A stretch of DNA of 62,498 nucleotides. Origin: Saprospiraceae bacterium. Its GTDB lineage: Bacteria; Bacteroidota; Bacteroidia; Chitinophagales; Saprospiraceae. Both the position numbers and the translations under genes were made by a program. The stretch is from contig JAHDEC010000024.1 in NCBI GenBank assembly GCA_020629035.1, positions 1-62,498 of the forward strand. Reading direction: 5' to 3'. Positions 1-9,596 of the stretch are shown here, in pieces. Each line of letters opens with the position of its first letter. Position 1 is the first letter of the stretch. Under the pieces are notes generated by a model. It searched no databases, had not been told where the DNA came from, and worked only from the letters and a program-made list of their open reading frames with translations.

Positions 1-3000
1 TAGTTAATGAGACAATGGGCTCTGGTGGAACACTTTCGGGTAGTCAGTATGAGTTTACTGGACTAGTAGCTAATGATGAGGTTTGTATAGAAGTAATTGC
101 ACAAGGTGCCGGGCTTTGTGCGGATGTTATAAGTACAGAGATTTGTTGTACGCTTCCTGACTGTCCAGCTGCTGATTTAGAGGCTACTGTTAACGATATA
201 CCTGCAGTGGTTTGTTTAGATGGCAGTGAAATGATCGGTAATCTTACCGTGGTAGATAATTTAGGAAATGGAGGAACAGGAACATTTAGTGGTCCTGGAA
301 TCACAAATTCGACACCAGGTTCAGCAACTTTCGATCCTAATGATGCAGGTGCTGGAATTCACACAATAGATTATGTGTATGAATATTCAGCAGGTTGCTT
401 TGCTCCATATTCTTACACTGTTGAAGTGATTCAACCGCCGTCGTATACTATTGCCGTAGATCCAGCTATTGTTTGTGAAGACGATCCAGTAACTGTAAGT
501 GTCACAGGATTGTTACCAACAGATGGTAATCCTATCATTGATTTTGATGGCGGGAATGCTGTAGGCCCAGATGCCAATGGTGATTATACCGTAACATGGG
601 CAACTGGTGGAATGAAAAACCTTGGAGCTACACTGGCTGTTGCTGGTTGTAGTGATGTAACCGAAGCAGTATCTGTAGAGGTAGAAACCAGACCAACCTT
701 AGATATAGAATGTATAAATACAACTACAACATCTATCACTTTTGGATGGACTGATGATGCTGTATTTGAATCTTATGATATATTAGTGGAAGGGCAATTA
801 GTCGACAATGTGACTGGAGACAGCTACACGTTTACTGGGCTAAACCCAGACTCTACGATAACCATCCAAATATTTGGATACAGTACTAACTCATGTGTGC
901 ATGAAATTGAAGTAAAGCCTTGTACAGCTAACAATTGTGAAAATGTGCCATTTAGTATTATGAACCCATTGCCATCAACGCAAATTTGTGGTTCAGCACC
1001 ATTCGATCCAGTTATGTTAGAAGGAATATATGATGCATCGCTACTTATGGGGAGTGAAATTATTCTATGGACAGGAGCAGATCCAAATGGGAACCCCTTT
1101 TCGGTGGCAAATGGAATATTTACTCCTACTATCTCGGGGATCTATAAAATTGATGCAGAATTAATAGAAGGAAATTGTAGTTCCGAAGCAACGATTAGCT
1201 TTGATGTGGAGGATGTGCCCGATTTAGGACTAATGGCTAATACAGACGTTATCTGTATAGAAGATACCTGGATGTTAGAATATACAGGAGACCCAGTTGG
1301 TAATTTTAATTTTACATGGACTGGAATGCCATCAGATGGGGATGAAAATGCACTTAGTCAAAATATTGATTTTTCTTCTCCAGGCATGTATGATTTGACA
1401 CTTAATGCAAGTTCATCAAACTGTATGTCAAGTCCAGTTGATATTAGTATTGAGGTTGTTGATTCGACTAGAACTCCTGTAATTTTCTGTGAGCCAGGTA
1501 TTGATTCAATTCATTTTGAATGGCTAGTTGCTCCTTCTGATTGTAATGGAATGTATACTATATTGGTTAATGATGTGGTGGTCGATGTAACTACCGATAA
1601 TTTTTATGACGTCTTAAATCTAGGTGAAAACGAAGAAATAACTTTTGAAGTAATCAACGAAAATGAAGATTGCATTTGTAGTGCCAAGACGGGAATAGAA
1701 ACTTGCTCGACAGAAACGTGCCCACCAACGTCAATAGAAATAAGCGTGATGGATACTACCATTTGTTTAGATGATATGACAGGTACGATTGATCTTGACG
1801 CCATTTATGACAACACAGTTCTTTCTCAAGCCATTGAAACTTGGTCGGGAATGGGTGTCGATCCAAATACCGGAGAGTTTGATCCAAACCAAACCATGGG
1901 AGGTACTTTTATCATTGATCTAATGATAACAAATGGCGCTTGTAGTTACCCTGCTTCGACAACTGTAAATGTGGAAGAAGTGCCCGAGTTATCAATCACA
2001 GCTCCGGAAGAAATTTGTATAGAAGACACATGGATTGTATCATACGATGGCGATGCTATTGGTAATTTTGATGTCACGTGGAGTTCCAATTTTGGGACTG
2101 TCGAACAGACAGGTGTGGATCAGGATGTAGAAATTACGTTTCCTGAAGGAGGAGATTATGTATTGTATTTAGACGCATCTACGGCTAATTGTGAAGCCAT
2201 AAGAGATTCAGTCATGGTGAAGGTCTTGGATTCTATTTTAACTCCACAAATTACCTGTAATAGTTTTGTTGATTCTGTAGTCATTAATATTAGTGTGGAT
2301 AATTCTGAATGTTCAGGAGATTTATTAATTGATGCTGATTTAGCTGGATTTCCTCAGATAGTATTAGGTAATACTTTCACCATGCCATTGCAGCCAGGCG
2401 AAAGCTTTGAATTTACCGTGACGAATACAAATACTTGTGCTTGTATTGATAAAATAAGTGGTCCATTTATTTGTGAAGCTAATCCGTGTGCTGATGGCAC
2501 ATTGACCATTGATGCTAATCAATTGACCTACTGTTTAGACGGTAGTACTTCAAGCATCAATCTAAATGCATTGTTAGATGGAGCCTCAGTGACTACTGGA
2601 CTCACTTGGTCGGGTACTAATATTGGCACAGATGGCATCATCAATATTGATCAAGCATTTACTTCTGGAGATTATACGTATGATGTTATTTATCAAGATG
2701 GTTCTTGTGAATATGAAGCAAGCATAGAATTGACATTTGTGGATCCACCAGTTTTAAACTATGAACTAACTCAACCAAATTGTCCAGAAGACGAACAAGG
2801 TACCTTTGGTTTGCTCCTAGTCGAGGATGGGGTTGACTACTTTATCGATGGAGCAGCTTTTAATCCTGATAGTCCTCAAACCTTAAATCCAGGAACCTAT
2901 GAAATCTTGGTAGAATCAGAAGGAGTTTGTTCCGTAATGGAAAGTTTCACGATCGATGCTACAGAGGAGGTTTCATTTTTAATAGATGGTCCTCAAGAAG

Positions 3001-3497
3001 TTCCTTTTGATGGAACAGCAATTTATGATATTGATATTTCTGGAAACATTAGCATAGATTCGATTGTATGGATTACTACTGACACCACTTCAGTCGGCGA
3101 CAACTTTGAATTTAGTTCAGCTAATCCTGTGCAATTATGTGCGATTATTTACTTTAATAATGGATGTGTAACTGAATTATGCAGAGAGCTGAGTGTAGAA
3201 GCAAAGAAGGTTTATATACCTAATGTTTTTAGCCCAGGAAGCAATGATGAAAATGGAGGTTTCCAAATTTTCTCTAATGATGTGATAGAAAATGTAAGTT
3301 CATTTAAAATCTATGATCGTTGGGGTAATATGGTATTCAATCAAGAAAACAAACCACCAGGAGATGCTGACTTGATTTGGTATGGAGATTTTAACGGTAG
3401 AGAACTTATCCAAGGAGTCTACATTTATGTCATTGAACTTGAGATGATAGGAGATCAAGTGAGAATGTATCGAGGCGATGTGACGCTGATAAGATAA
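1..3497 (+). CDS. Giant T9SS type B surface protein, 5'-truncated
   Basis: The reading frame is open to the left window edge, so the start lies outside. The ATG at 15 is internal, because the codons before it continue the frame and the paralog downstream aligns through this point. The product is a chain of Cys-containing beta-sandwich modules, some resembling fibronectin type III (for example around residues 230-300 counted from 15) and others recurring with the pattern TICLDD...DPNxGxFDPN. The last ~95 residues start at VYIPNVFSP and contain KIYDRWGNMVF and a C-terminal GDVTLIR. This is the gliding-motility-associated/type B sorting domain that sends proteins through the type IX secretion system. 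The protein is therefore probably exported and surface-attached or released. No enzymatic domain is visible. It is a tandem paralog of the next gene, and a long inverted repeat separates the two. Confidence 0.85.
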   Translation, partial: VNETMGSGGTLSGSQYEFTGLVANDEVCIEVIAQGAGLCADVISTEICCTLPDCPAADLEATVNDIPAVVCLDGSEMIGNLTVVDNLGNGGTGTFSGPGITNSTPGSATFDPNDAGAGIHTIDYVYEYSAGCFAPYSYTVEVIQPPSYTIAVDPAIVCEDDPVTVSVTGLLPTDGNPIIDFDGGNAVGPDANGDYTVTWATGGMKNLGATLAVAGCSDVTEAVSVEVETRPTLDIECINTTTTSITFGWTDDAVFESYDILVEGQLVDNVTGDSYTFTGLNPDSTITIQIFGYSTNSCVHEIEVKPCTANNCENVPFSIMNPLPSTQICGSAPFDPVMLEGIYDASLLMGSEIILWTGADPNGNPFSVANGIFTPTISGIYKIDAELIEGNCSSEATISFDVEDVPDLGLMANTDVICIEDTWMLEYTGDPVGNFNFTWTGMPSDGDENALSQNIDFSSPGMYDLTLNASSSNCMSSPVDISIEVVDSTRTPVIFCEPGIDSIHFEWLVAPSDCNGMYTILVNDVVVDVTTDNFYDVLNLGENEEITFEVINENEDCICSAKTGIETCSTETCPPTSIEISVMDTTICLDDMTGTIDLDAIYDNTVLSQAIETWSGMGVDPNTGEFDPNQTMGGTFIIDLMITNGACSYPASTTVNVEEVPELSITAPEEICIEDTWIVSYDGDAIGNFDVTWSSNFGTVEQTGVDQDVEITFPEGGDYVLYLDASTANCEAIRDSVMVKVLDSILTPQITCNSFVDSVVINISVDNSECSGDLLIDADLAGFPQIVLGNTFTMPLQPGESFEFTVTNTNTCACIDKISGPFICEANPCADGTLTIDANQLTYCLDGSTSSINLNALLDGASVTTGLTWSGTNIGTDGIINIDQAFTSGDYTYDVIYQDGSCEYEASIELTFVDPPVLNYELTQPNCPEDEQGTFGLLLVEDGVDYFIDGAAFNPDSPQTLNPGTYEILVESEGVCSVMESFTIDATEEVSFLIDGPQEVPFDGTAIYDIDISGNISIDSIVWITTDTTSVGDNFEFSSANPVQLCAIIYFNNGCVTELCRELSVEAKKVYIPNVFSPGSNDENGGFQIFSNDVIENVSSFKIYDRWGNMVFNQENKPPGDADLIWYGDFNGRELIQGVYIYVIELEMIGDQVRMYRGDVTLIR

Positions 3498-3503
3498 AAC
3501 GAA

Positions 3504-3545
3504 TTCCTCTCTAATTAGGATCTAGGAGTAATAATTAGAGAGGAA
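3504..3545 (+). terminator. Perfect 14-bp inverted repeat between tandem paralogs
   Basis: TTCCTCTCTAATTA (3504-3517) pairs perfectly with TAATTAGAGAGGAA (3532-3545) across a 14-nt loop, starting 6 nt after the upstream stop codon. There is no run of T after the stem, so it is not a classic intrinsic terminator. It could be a processing or stability hairpin, or a weak terminator between the two large genes. Confidence 0.5.
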
Positions 3546-3575
3546 GTATTTGCCTATATTTTACAAAACTGACTT

Positions 3576-6500
3576 ATGCAATCGATCACAGTTTATGCAG
3601 TGATGGTAGTACTTTTGTGTATTGCTAATGATAGTTATTCCCAACTTGTTGATCCAGCCCTAATCTGTGATGATGCAACCATTATGTGCTCAATGGATGA
3701 TCAGTTAGATGGCTTCGCATCGACTATGCCCGATGCTAATCCGTCGGATGATCCAAATCCACTTTGTCCAGGATTAGCACCTGGTGGGACACCTCAAAAT
3801 TTATCATGGTTTGCTTTTGTAGCCGGTTCGTTCAATGTTACTTTAAATATAGATGCAACTAATTGCAATGGTACTAATCCAGGCATACAATATGGAGTAT
3901 ACACAGATTGTTCGTTTGATGAATGGGTAGTTTGTGATCCTGAATGTAACGATGCCAATTTTGATATCGTAATGACTGGCTTAGATATTGGCGATGACTA
4001 TTTCATTTTTCTAGATGGATGTTTTGGAAGTGTTTGTGACTATACAGTTACTGTAGTTGAAGGTGGTCAGTTCGATGAGATTGATGAACCAGCAGACATG
4101 GATATTCAGTGTGTTTCTGATTGCACCGAAATTTCGACAAGCAATTATGAGATTTGCCAAGGAGCAGATGACATTGAATTCTCATTTATCAATTTTGATT
4201 TAAGTATCGAATACACTTGGGTCCTAACAGATGTGCTTAGTAGTACCATGGTTTCTACTGACGTGGTAGATGGACTTAATAACATCAAACTAAGTTTTGA
4301 TGATTTGGGTACTTTTCAATTGTGTGCATCTGGCTACAATGGTTGTGACGATACAGAAGATTATTGTTTAACCATTGAGGTTGTTCCATATCCTGATGAA
4401 GTATTTGATGAAATGGAAGTATGCGCAAATGTGCTTGCAGATGGAGTAAGCCCTGTGACACCAGCTGATCCAAATTTAGATGGAATAGGTGGTTGGGAGG
4501 GTCCTGATATCACAGCTCCTGGATTACCAGTAATGTATGAAGCAGAAACAAATCTAGGATGTATTTACACACAAGAGGTTAATGTCATAGAATTGCCATT
4601 GCCTAATGTGGTGGAGATAGATACAGCTATCTGCTTACCAGGTGGATCAGTAACCATTGGTGGATATACATACAATTCAGAAACCGAAGATGATGATATA
4701 ACCGCACTTTCCCCAGCTGCCAATGGTTGTGATAGTAATATGATGGTCACCGTTTATACTATTAAATATGATTTAGAAATTATTGTAGGTGACTGCAGTG
4801 ATTTTGGTATTGAATTACATTTAGATATAGACATAGATAATCTTGATTCGGAGACAGGAATGGAAACAAATTCTTGGGTGTGGACATTGGATGGGAATCC
4901 GATTATGGGTTCTGAAGATGAATTGTATTATTATGCGGATACTGATATTGCAGGAACTTACTCTGTCGATTTTATACGTGAAATCTTGGGTGTGGAATGT
5001 CAAACCTTTGCTCCAGAAATAGAAATTGATCCAGAGGATTTTGCTCCGGTCATTCTACCAGACCTGCCAAATAACTTTGATTTAACGATATGTTATGGTG
5101 AAGAAACAGGCGCCTATTATGCACTAGATGTAGATGATTATCCTCATTTTAATGATCTAGATTTTTACTGGCAGGTAGATTGTGGTTCTATCGTGGTGGG
5201 ACAAGGAACACAAGCCATATCAGTAGACTTCACAGGTTGTACTACAGCGATGGTTTGCTATCAAGTAGAAAATTCTTGTGCCATTTATGATGGCTTATGC
5301 TATGAGGTGGTTTTCACAGAAAATCCAGTACCTACCATCGAACCTGTGGATACGCTTTGTGTGGGTGATCAGATAAATATAAAAGCAACACCTGTACTTG
5401 TTACGGCTGAGGATATTGATTGGGATTTTGGATCAGATGCTAGCATTATAACGACCGTAGATATTGATGAGTACACTGTTTCATGGGATACACCAGGTAC
5501 AAAAACAGTAAGCCTCGAAGTCGATTATGGTTGTGCCTCAGATGTTGAGCATAGCATAGAGGTAGAAGTGATAGAAGATCCCGAAATAACTGGTTTAGCT
5601 TGTTTAGGTAGTGGAGGTAATCTCGCTATTGATTGGGATGACTTGCCGGGTTTGACTGATTACGATATTACGGTTATTCAAGGTGATCCAGGAACACTTA
5701 ATGGCTCGCAATACGTCTTTGGTGATTTAGAAGCTGGTGATGTGGTAGAAATTCAAATTAGCATCGAAGGTGATTGTGGTTTAATTTTAGCTGATACTAG
5801 TTGTGTAGTTCCAGAATGTTTGGATGTTGCATTGGTAATTAACCATGATTATCAAGGAGATACCATTTGTTTAGATGGAAGTGTTTCCATGGTAAATTTC
5901 AGCGCAGCAGAAACCCTAGGTGTGCCAGGAATGGGTGAGTTTTCAGGTAACGGGATTATTGATATGACTACTGGAGTATTCGACCCGACCGCGGCAGGTC
6001 CTGGAACCCATACCATTACCTATGTTTATTCATTCCAAGACGGACTTTGTGGATTACCAATAGATACAATGATCACAGTTGTCCAAGAACCCGTTTACAA
6101 TATTACTGTAAGTCCAGATACCGTGTGTGTCGGAGATCCAGTAAATATCACTATTGGTGGTGATTATGGGAATAATGGTTTGCCCAATGTTGCCTTTGGA
6201 TCGGACTTTATGGTCATAGATAATCCGGCAGATGGTCAATACATAGTTTCTTGGAGTTCAGCAGGAATTAAGAATATATTGGCAGATGTCGAGATCCCAG
6301 GTTGTGGACCCTACCAAGAAAGCAGTTTGGTTGTGGTTGAAACCTTAGCTCCATTAACGATTAGTTGCGAAGAATCAACCTCCAGTGTTGTTTTTAGTTG
6401 GAATGATGAAGATGAATATGATGGTTACCAGATTAGCATTAATGGAATGCTAGTAGACACCATTTTCGATAACACATTTACTGAAGGAGGTTTACCTGAC

Positions 6501-9146
6501 GGAACTGATGTAGAGATTGAAATATTTCCTCTTTCAAATAATAGCTGTGATGCGGGAGTTTTTAGCTTACCTTGTCGTGCACAGGATTGTACTTCAGTAC
6601 CATTAACTATTGAAATTCCGGGAGATAGTTTGACGGTTTGTGTGTTTGAAAATTATGAAGCCATACAGCTCACGGCAAATTATGATGCTTCTTTGCTTGG
6701 TGGTGGCGAATATCTAGAATGGAGCGAAGCCACTAATGGGGTGGACGGAAATGGATTATTTACTCCCAATAACGGTCCCGGTAATTATACCATTGATGTC
6801 AAGTTAATTGAAGATAATTGTGAGTATACCCAATCAGTTAGTTTTTTGTTTGAAGAAGTGCCAAGCTTAGCTATAGCAAGCGATAAATCGGCCCTCTGTA
6901 TTGATGATAGCCTTGTGTTAAGTTACCATGGAGACGATCTTCAGGATTATTCGTTCCAATGGACTGGCCTTCCCTCCACAGCAGATTTAAATACAACAGA
7001 AGATCAGATAATTTCTTTCGATATTCCAGGACTATACCTTATTGAATTAAATGCAAGCTCTTCAAATTGTCTTTCAGAGCAAGCAAGTTTTGAAGTTGAA
7101 GTGGTGGATTCCACCAGTACACCGATGGCTAATTGTAATCCAGGGGTTGATATTATCGAGCTTGACTGGACAGTCGAGGATTCCGATTGTAATGGTACTT
7201 TTTATGTTTATGTAGATGGAGACATTGTTTCCACTCAAGATACAACAGGATACACTATTCAAAATTTAGATGCAGAACAAGAAGTAATCATTGAGATCAT
7301 TAATGAAAATGATCAATGTATTTGCCCGGAAAAAATAACTGTTCTTGATTGCACAACATTGGCCTGCCCAAATACTAGCATTACTATAAATCTTCCTGAT
7401 ACTACTTTGTGTTCTGATGATGTTTTTGAAGTCTTAGACCTTGATGTGATTTATGATGAGACTGTTTTTAGTGATTTTGTAGTGATAGAATGGAGTGGAG
7501 ATAATATAGATCTTGATTCAGGAATATTTGATCCAAACATTGATGGAGCAGGAAGCTATGATTTGATGGTTTCTTTGTCGGATGGGCCATGTGATTTTAA
7601 TGCAAGTATAATGGTTATAGTCGAAGAAGTTCCTGTCTTGAGTTTGGTAGGAATGGATACGATTTGCATCGAAGATAATTGGATGGTTAATTATGATGGA
7701 GAAGATCTTAGTGGATATACGATTAACTGGACCTCATCCTTTATGGAGATTGATCAAGAAACAGTCGATCCGCTTAGCATTCAATTTGATGAGCCTGGCA
7801 ATTACGAATTAGTTTTAAATGCTAATTCGGCATCCTGTGAAGCGGCAGCAACTAATTTATTTGTGGAAGTTCTAGACTCTGTGCGTACAGCCGAGATTAA
7901 TTGTATTGCTTACACAGACTCTATTGTTTTTAGTTGGAATGTTGATTTTTCAGCATGCAATGGAAGTTTTTTGATCAATGCAGATTATCCTGGATTTCCG
8001 ATTACCACTGATGAAACAAGCCTAACTCTTGAAGCTTTGCCAGAAACGTATGTTGCCATCAGCGTAACCACCTTAAACGACTGTTTGTGTCCTGAAAAGA
8101 TAAGTTTATCAAGCTGCACCACTTTACCTTGTCCATCAAATGCCGTCACGATAGAATCATCTAGTAATATTTATTGCTTAGATGAATTTACAACGAGTAT
8201 ACAATTAGATGCAAAATTAAATGGTGCTTCAATTAATTCAGGTATTAATTGGATTGGAACCAATATTGATCAAAATGGCCTGATTACTATTGATGAAAAT
8301 ATAGAAGAAGGTATTTACGAGTATGCGATAGAATACAGCGAAAATGTCTGTGTTTATGAAAACCTAATTAGTATAGAATTTGTAAAACCTGCACGGCTTG
8401 AATATAGAGTAGATCAGCCAGAATGTCCAGGTGATGATATAGGTTATTTAAATGTTTTAGGATTTATCGATTTGCCAAACAATGTTTACTTTTTAGATGG
8501 TCAAGAGATTGACCCTAATCAAATCCACCAAGTCAAGATTGGTATAAGTACCTTAGAAATAGTTAGGAAAGGCATTTGTAATTCATCCGAAAGTTTCACC
8601 GTGGATGTGCCAGAAAACATTGATTTTGAAATTTTAGGTCTAGATGTTTTACCACACAATGAATCTGTTGAATTTAGCATTGAAGCCTCAAATCCTTCAG
8701 CAATAGATAGTATTGTATGGGAGTATTTAGATACTGTGGTTATTTCTAATACTTTGGATTTGACCTTGTCCAGCTTTACGGAACTGTGTGCGACTGTTCA
8801 TTATAATGACTTATGTGAAGAGCTTATTTGCCGAAAATTAAGTCTAGAAGCTAATCAAATCTTCATTCCAAATGTCTTTAGACCCGCCAATGACGACGAA
8901 AACGGACTCTTTAACTTTAAAGATAATGGCTTTGTCGCAAAAGTAAATCACATGAAAATATATGACCGATGGGGTAATATGGTTCATAGTGTAGAGGACG
9001 TGCTCCCGGACGATGTACGTCTAAATTGGGATGGCAGCTTTAACGGCAAACCATTAGTACAAGGGGTCTATGTTTATGTCATAGACCTTGAATTTAACAA
9101 TGGCAGAGGAGATTATTATATTGGAGACGTAACCTTGATTCGATAA
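3576..9146 (+). CDS. Giant T9SS type B surface protein (tandem paralog)
   Basis: The protein has 1856 residues. The N-terminus looks like a signal peptide (hydrophobic VMVVLLCIA, likely cleaved after DSYSQ near residue 22). A Cys-rich beta module follows, with the pattern LSWFAFVAGSFNVTLNI and an acidic DGCFG segment near residues 75-160. After that come many repeated immunoglobulin/PKD/FN3-like sandwich modules that match the truncated upstream gene module by module (for example ICIEDNWMVNYDG here and ICIEDTWIVSYDG upstream). The last ~95 residues (from ~1760, IFIPNVFRP ... YDRWGNMV ... GDVTLIR) are a type B T9SS sorting domain. The expected location is the cell surface. The function is probably adhesive or structural, which is inferred from architecture only. 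The stop codon abuts the stop of the convergent gene. Confidence 0.88.
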   Translation: MQSITVYAVMVVLLCIANDSYSQLVDPALICDDATIMCSMDDQLDGFASTMPDANPSDDPNPLCPGLAPGGTPQNLSWFAFVAGSFNVTLNIDATNCNGTNPGIQYGVYTDCSFDEWVVCDPECNDANFDIVMTGLDIGDDYFIFLDGCFGSVCDYTVTVVEGGQFDEIDEPADMDIQCVSDCTEISTSNYEICQGADDIEFSFINFDLSIEYTWVLTDVLSSTMVSTDVVDGLNNIKLSFDDLGTFQLCASGYNGCDDTEDYCLTIEVVPYPDEVFDEMEVCANVLADGVSPVTPADPNLDGIGGWEGPDITAPGLPVMYEAETNLGCIYTQEVNVIELPLPNVVEIDTAICLPGGSVTIGGYTYNSETEDDDITALSPAANGCDSNMMVTVYTIKYDLEIIVGDCSDFGIELHLDIDIDNLDSETGMETNSWVWTLDGNPIMGSEDELYYYADTDIAGTYSVDFIREILGVECQTFAPEIEIDPEDFAPVILPDLPNNFDLTICYGEETGAYYALDVDDYPHFNDLDFYWQVDCGSIVVGQGTQAISVDFTGCTTAMVCYQVENSCAIYDGLCYEVVFTENPVPTIEPVDTLCVGDQINIKATPVLVTAEDIDWDFGSDASIITTVDIDEYTVSWDTPGTKTVSLEVDYGCASDVEHSIEVEVIEDPEITGLACLGSGGNLAIDWDDLPGLTDYDITVIQGDPGTLNGSQYVFGDLEAGDVVEIQISIEGDCGLILADTSCVVPECLDVALVINHDYQGDTICLDGSVSMVNFSAAETLGVPGMGEFSGNGIIDMTTGVFDPTAAGPGTHTITYVYSFQDGLCGLPIDTMITVVQEPVYNITVSPDTVCVGDPVNITIGGDYGNNGLPNVAFGSDFMVIDNPADGQYIVSWSSAGIKNILADVEIPGCGPYQESSLVVVETLAPLTISCEESTSSVVFSWNDEDEYDGYQISINGMLVDTIFDNTFTEGGLPDGTDVEIEIFPLSNNSCDAGVFSLPCRAQDCTSVPLTIEIPGDSLTVCVFENYEAIQLTANYDASLLGGGEYLEWSEATNGVDGNGLFTPNNGPGNYTIDVKLIEDNCEYTQSVSFLFEEVPSLAIASDKSALCIDDSLVLSYHGDDLQDYSFQWTGLPSTADLNTTEDQIISFDIPGLYLIELNASSSNCLSEQASFEVEVVDSTSTPMANCNPGVDIIELDWTVEDSDCNGTFYVYVDGDIVSTQDTTGYTIQNLDAEQEVIIEIINENDQCICPEKITVLDCTTLACPNTSITINLPDTTLCSDDVFEVLDLDVIYDETVFSDFVVIEWSGDNIDLDSGIFDPNIDGAGSYDLMVSLSDGPCDFNASIMVIVEEVPVLSLVGMDTICIEDNWMVNYDGEDLSGYTINWTSSFMEIDQETVDPLSIQFDEPGNYELVLNANSASCEAAATNLFVEVLDSVRTAEINCIAYTDSIVFSWNVDFSACNGSFLINADYPGFPITTDETSLTLEALPETYVAISVTTLNDCLCPEKISLSSCTTLPCPSNAVTIESSSNIYCLDEFTTSIQLDAKLNGASINSGINWIGTNIDQNGLITIDENIEEGIYEYAIEYSENVCVYENLISIEFVKPARLEYRVDQPECPGDDIGYLNVLGFIDLPNNVYFLDGQEIDPNQIHQVKIGISTLEIVRKGICNSSESFTVDVPENIDFEILGLDVLPHNESVEFSIEASNPSAIDSIVWEYLDTVVISNTLDLTLSSFTELCATVHYNDLCEELICRKLSLEANQIFIPNVFRPANDDENGLFNFKDNGFVAKVNHMKIYDRWGNMVHSVEDVLPDDVRLNWDGSFNGKPLVQGVYVYVIDLEFNNGRGDYYIGDVTLIR

Positions 9147-9512
9147 TTATTCAAATCGAATTTCGGTAATCATATCACCCGTAAAGTATAGCATCAATCT
9201 ATAAGGATCGCTACTTGTAGCTACTTCAATAATTGAGTATTTAGAAGTATTGGTCTTAGAGTTACCTCCATGGATTAGTTTCCAAGTACTCACAGGGTTC
9301 GATTCGTTATACGTTTTTATTCTGCTTAATGCTTCCGATTTAGGCATAAATTCTTGGTTTTCTTTAATACATAGATCAAGTCTACTATCCATTAATTCGG
9401 TTAAAGCACTATAATCATTAGCTTTTAGTTGATTCATGATTTTCTTCTCTACTTGAGAAAATCCTGATATTGCACTGAATGCAAACAGTATGATGAAAAT
9501 TAAGTTTTTCAT
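9147..9512 (-). CDS. DUF4783-like small secreted protein
   Basis: The product is a 121-residue protein with a clear signal peptide (FIILFAFSAISGFSQ, residues 5-19). The rest is a small alpha+beta domain ending in DPYRLMLYFTGDMITEIRFE. Length and pattern (SALTELMDSRLDLCI near the start, a closing beta hairpin) resemble the DUF4783 family of Bacteroidota, which has an NTF2-like cone fold and no established function. The stop codon directly abuts that of the giant surface-protein gene on the other strand, leaving no room for a terminator between them. It diverges from gpmI with an 84-bp shared promoter region. Confidence 0.6.
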   Translation of the reverse strand: MKNLIFIILFAFSAISGFSQVEKKIMNQLKANDYSALTELMDSRLDLCIKENQEFMPKSEALSRIKTYNESNPVSTWKLIHGGNSKTNTSKYSIIEVATSSDPYRLMLYFTGDMITEIRFE

Positions 9513-9560
9513 AGTTTTGAGATTTAGTCCTCATCTGTATAACGTCTAAGGAATACAGAT

Positions 9561-9568
9561 TAGTTTTG
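9561..9568 (+). promoter_or_regulatory. Putative -7 box of gpmI promoter
   Basis: TAGTTTTG fits the Bacteroidota -7 consensus TAnnTTTG and lies 28 nt before the gpmI ATG. No convincing TTG -33 element was found at 17-23 bp upstream, so this is a tentative call. Confidence 0.45.
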
Positions 9569-9596
9569 TAATTAGTATTAAAAATTTTAACACTTA

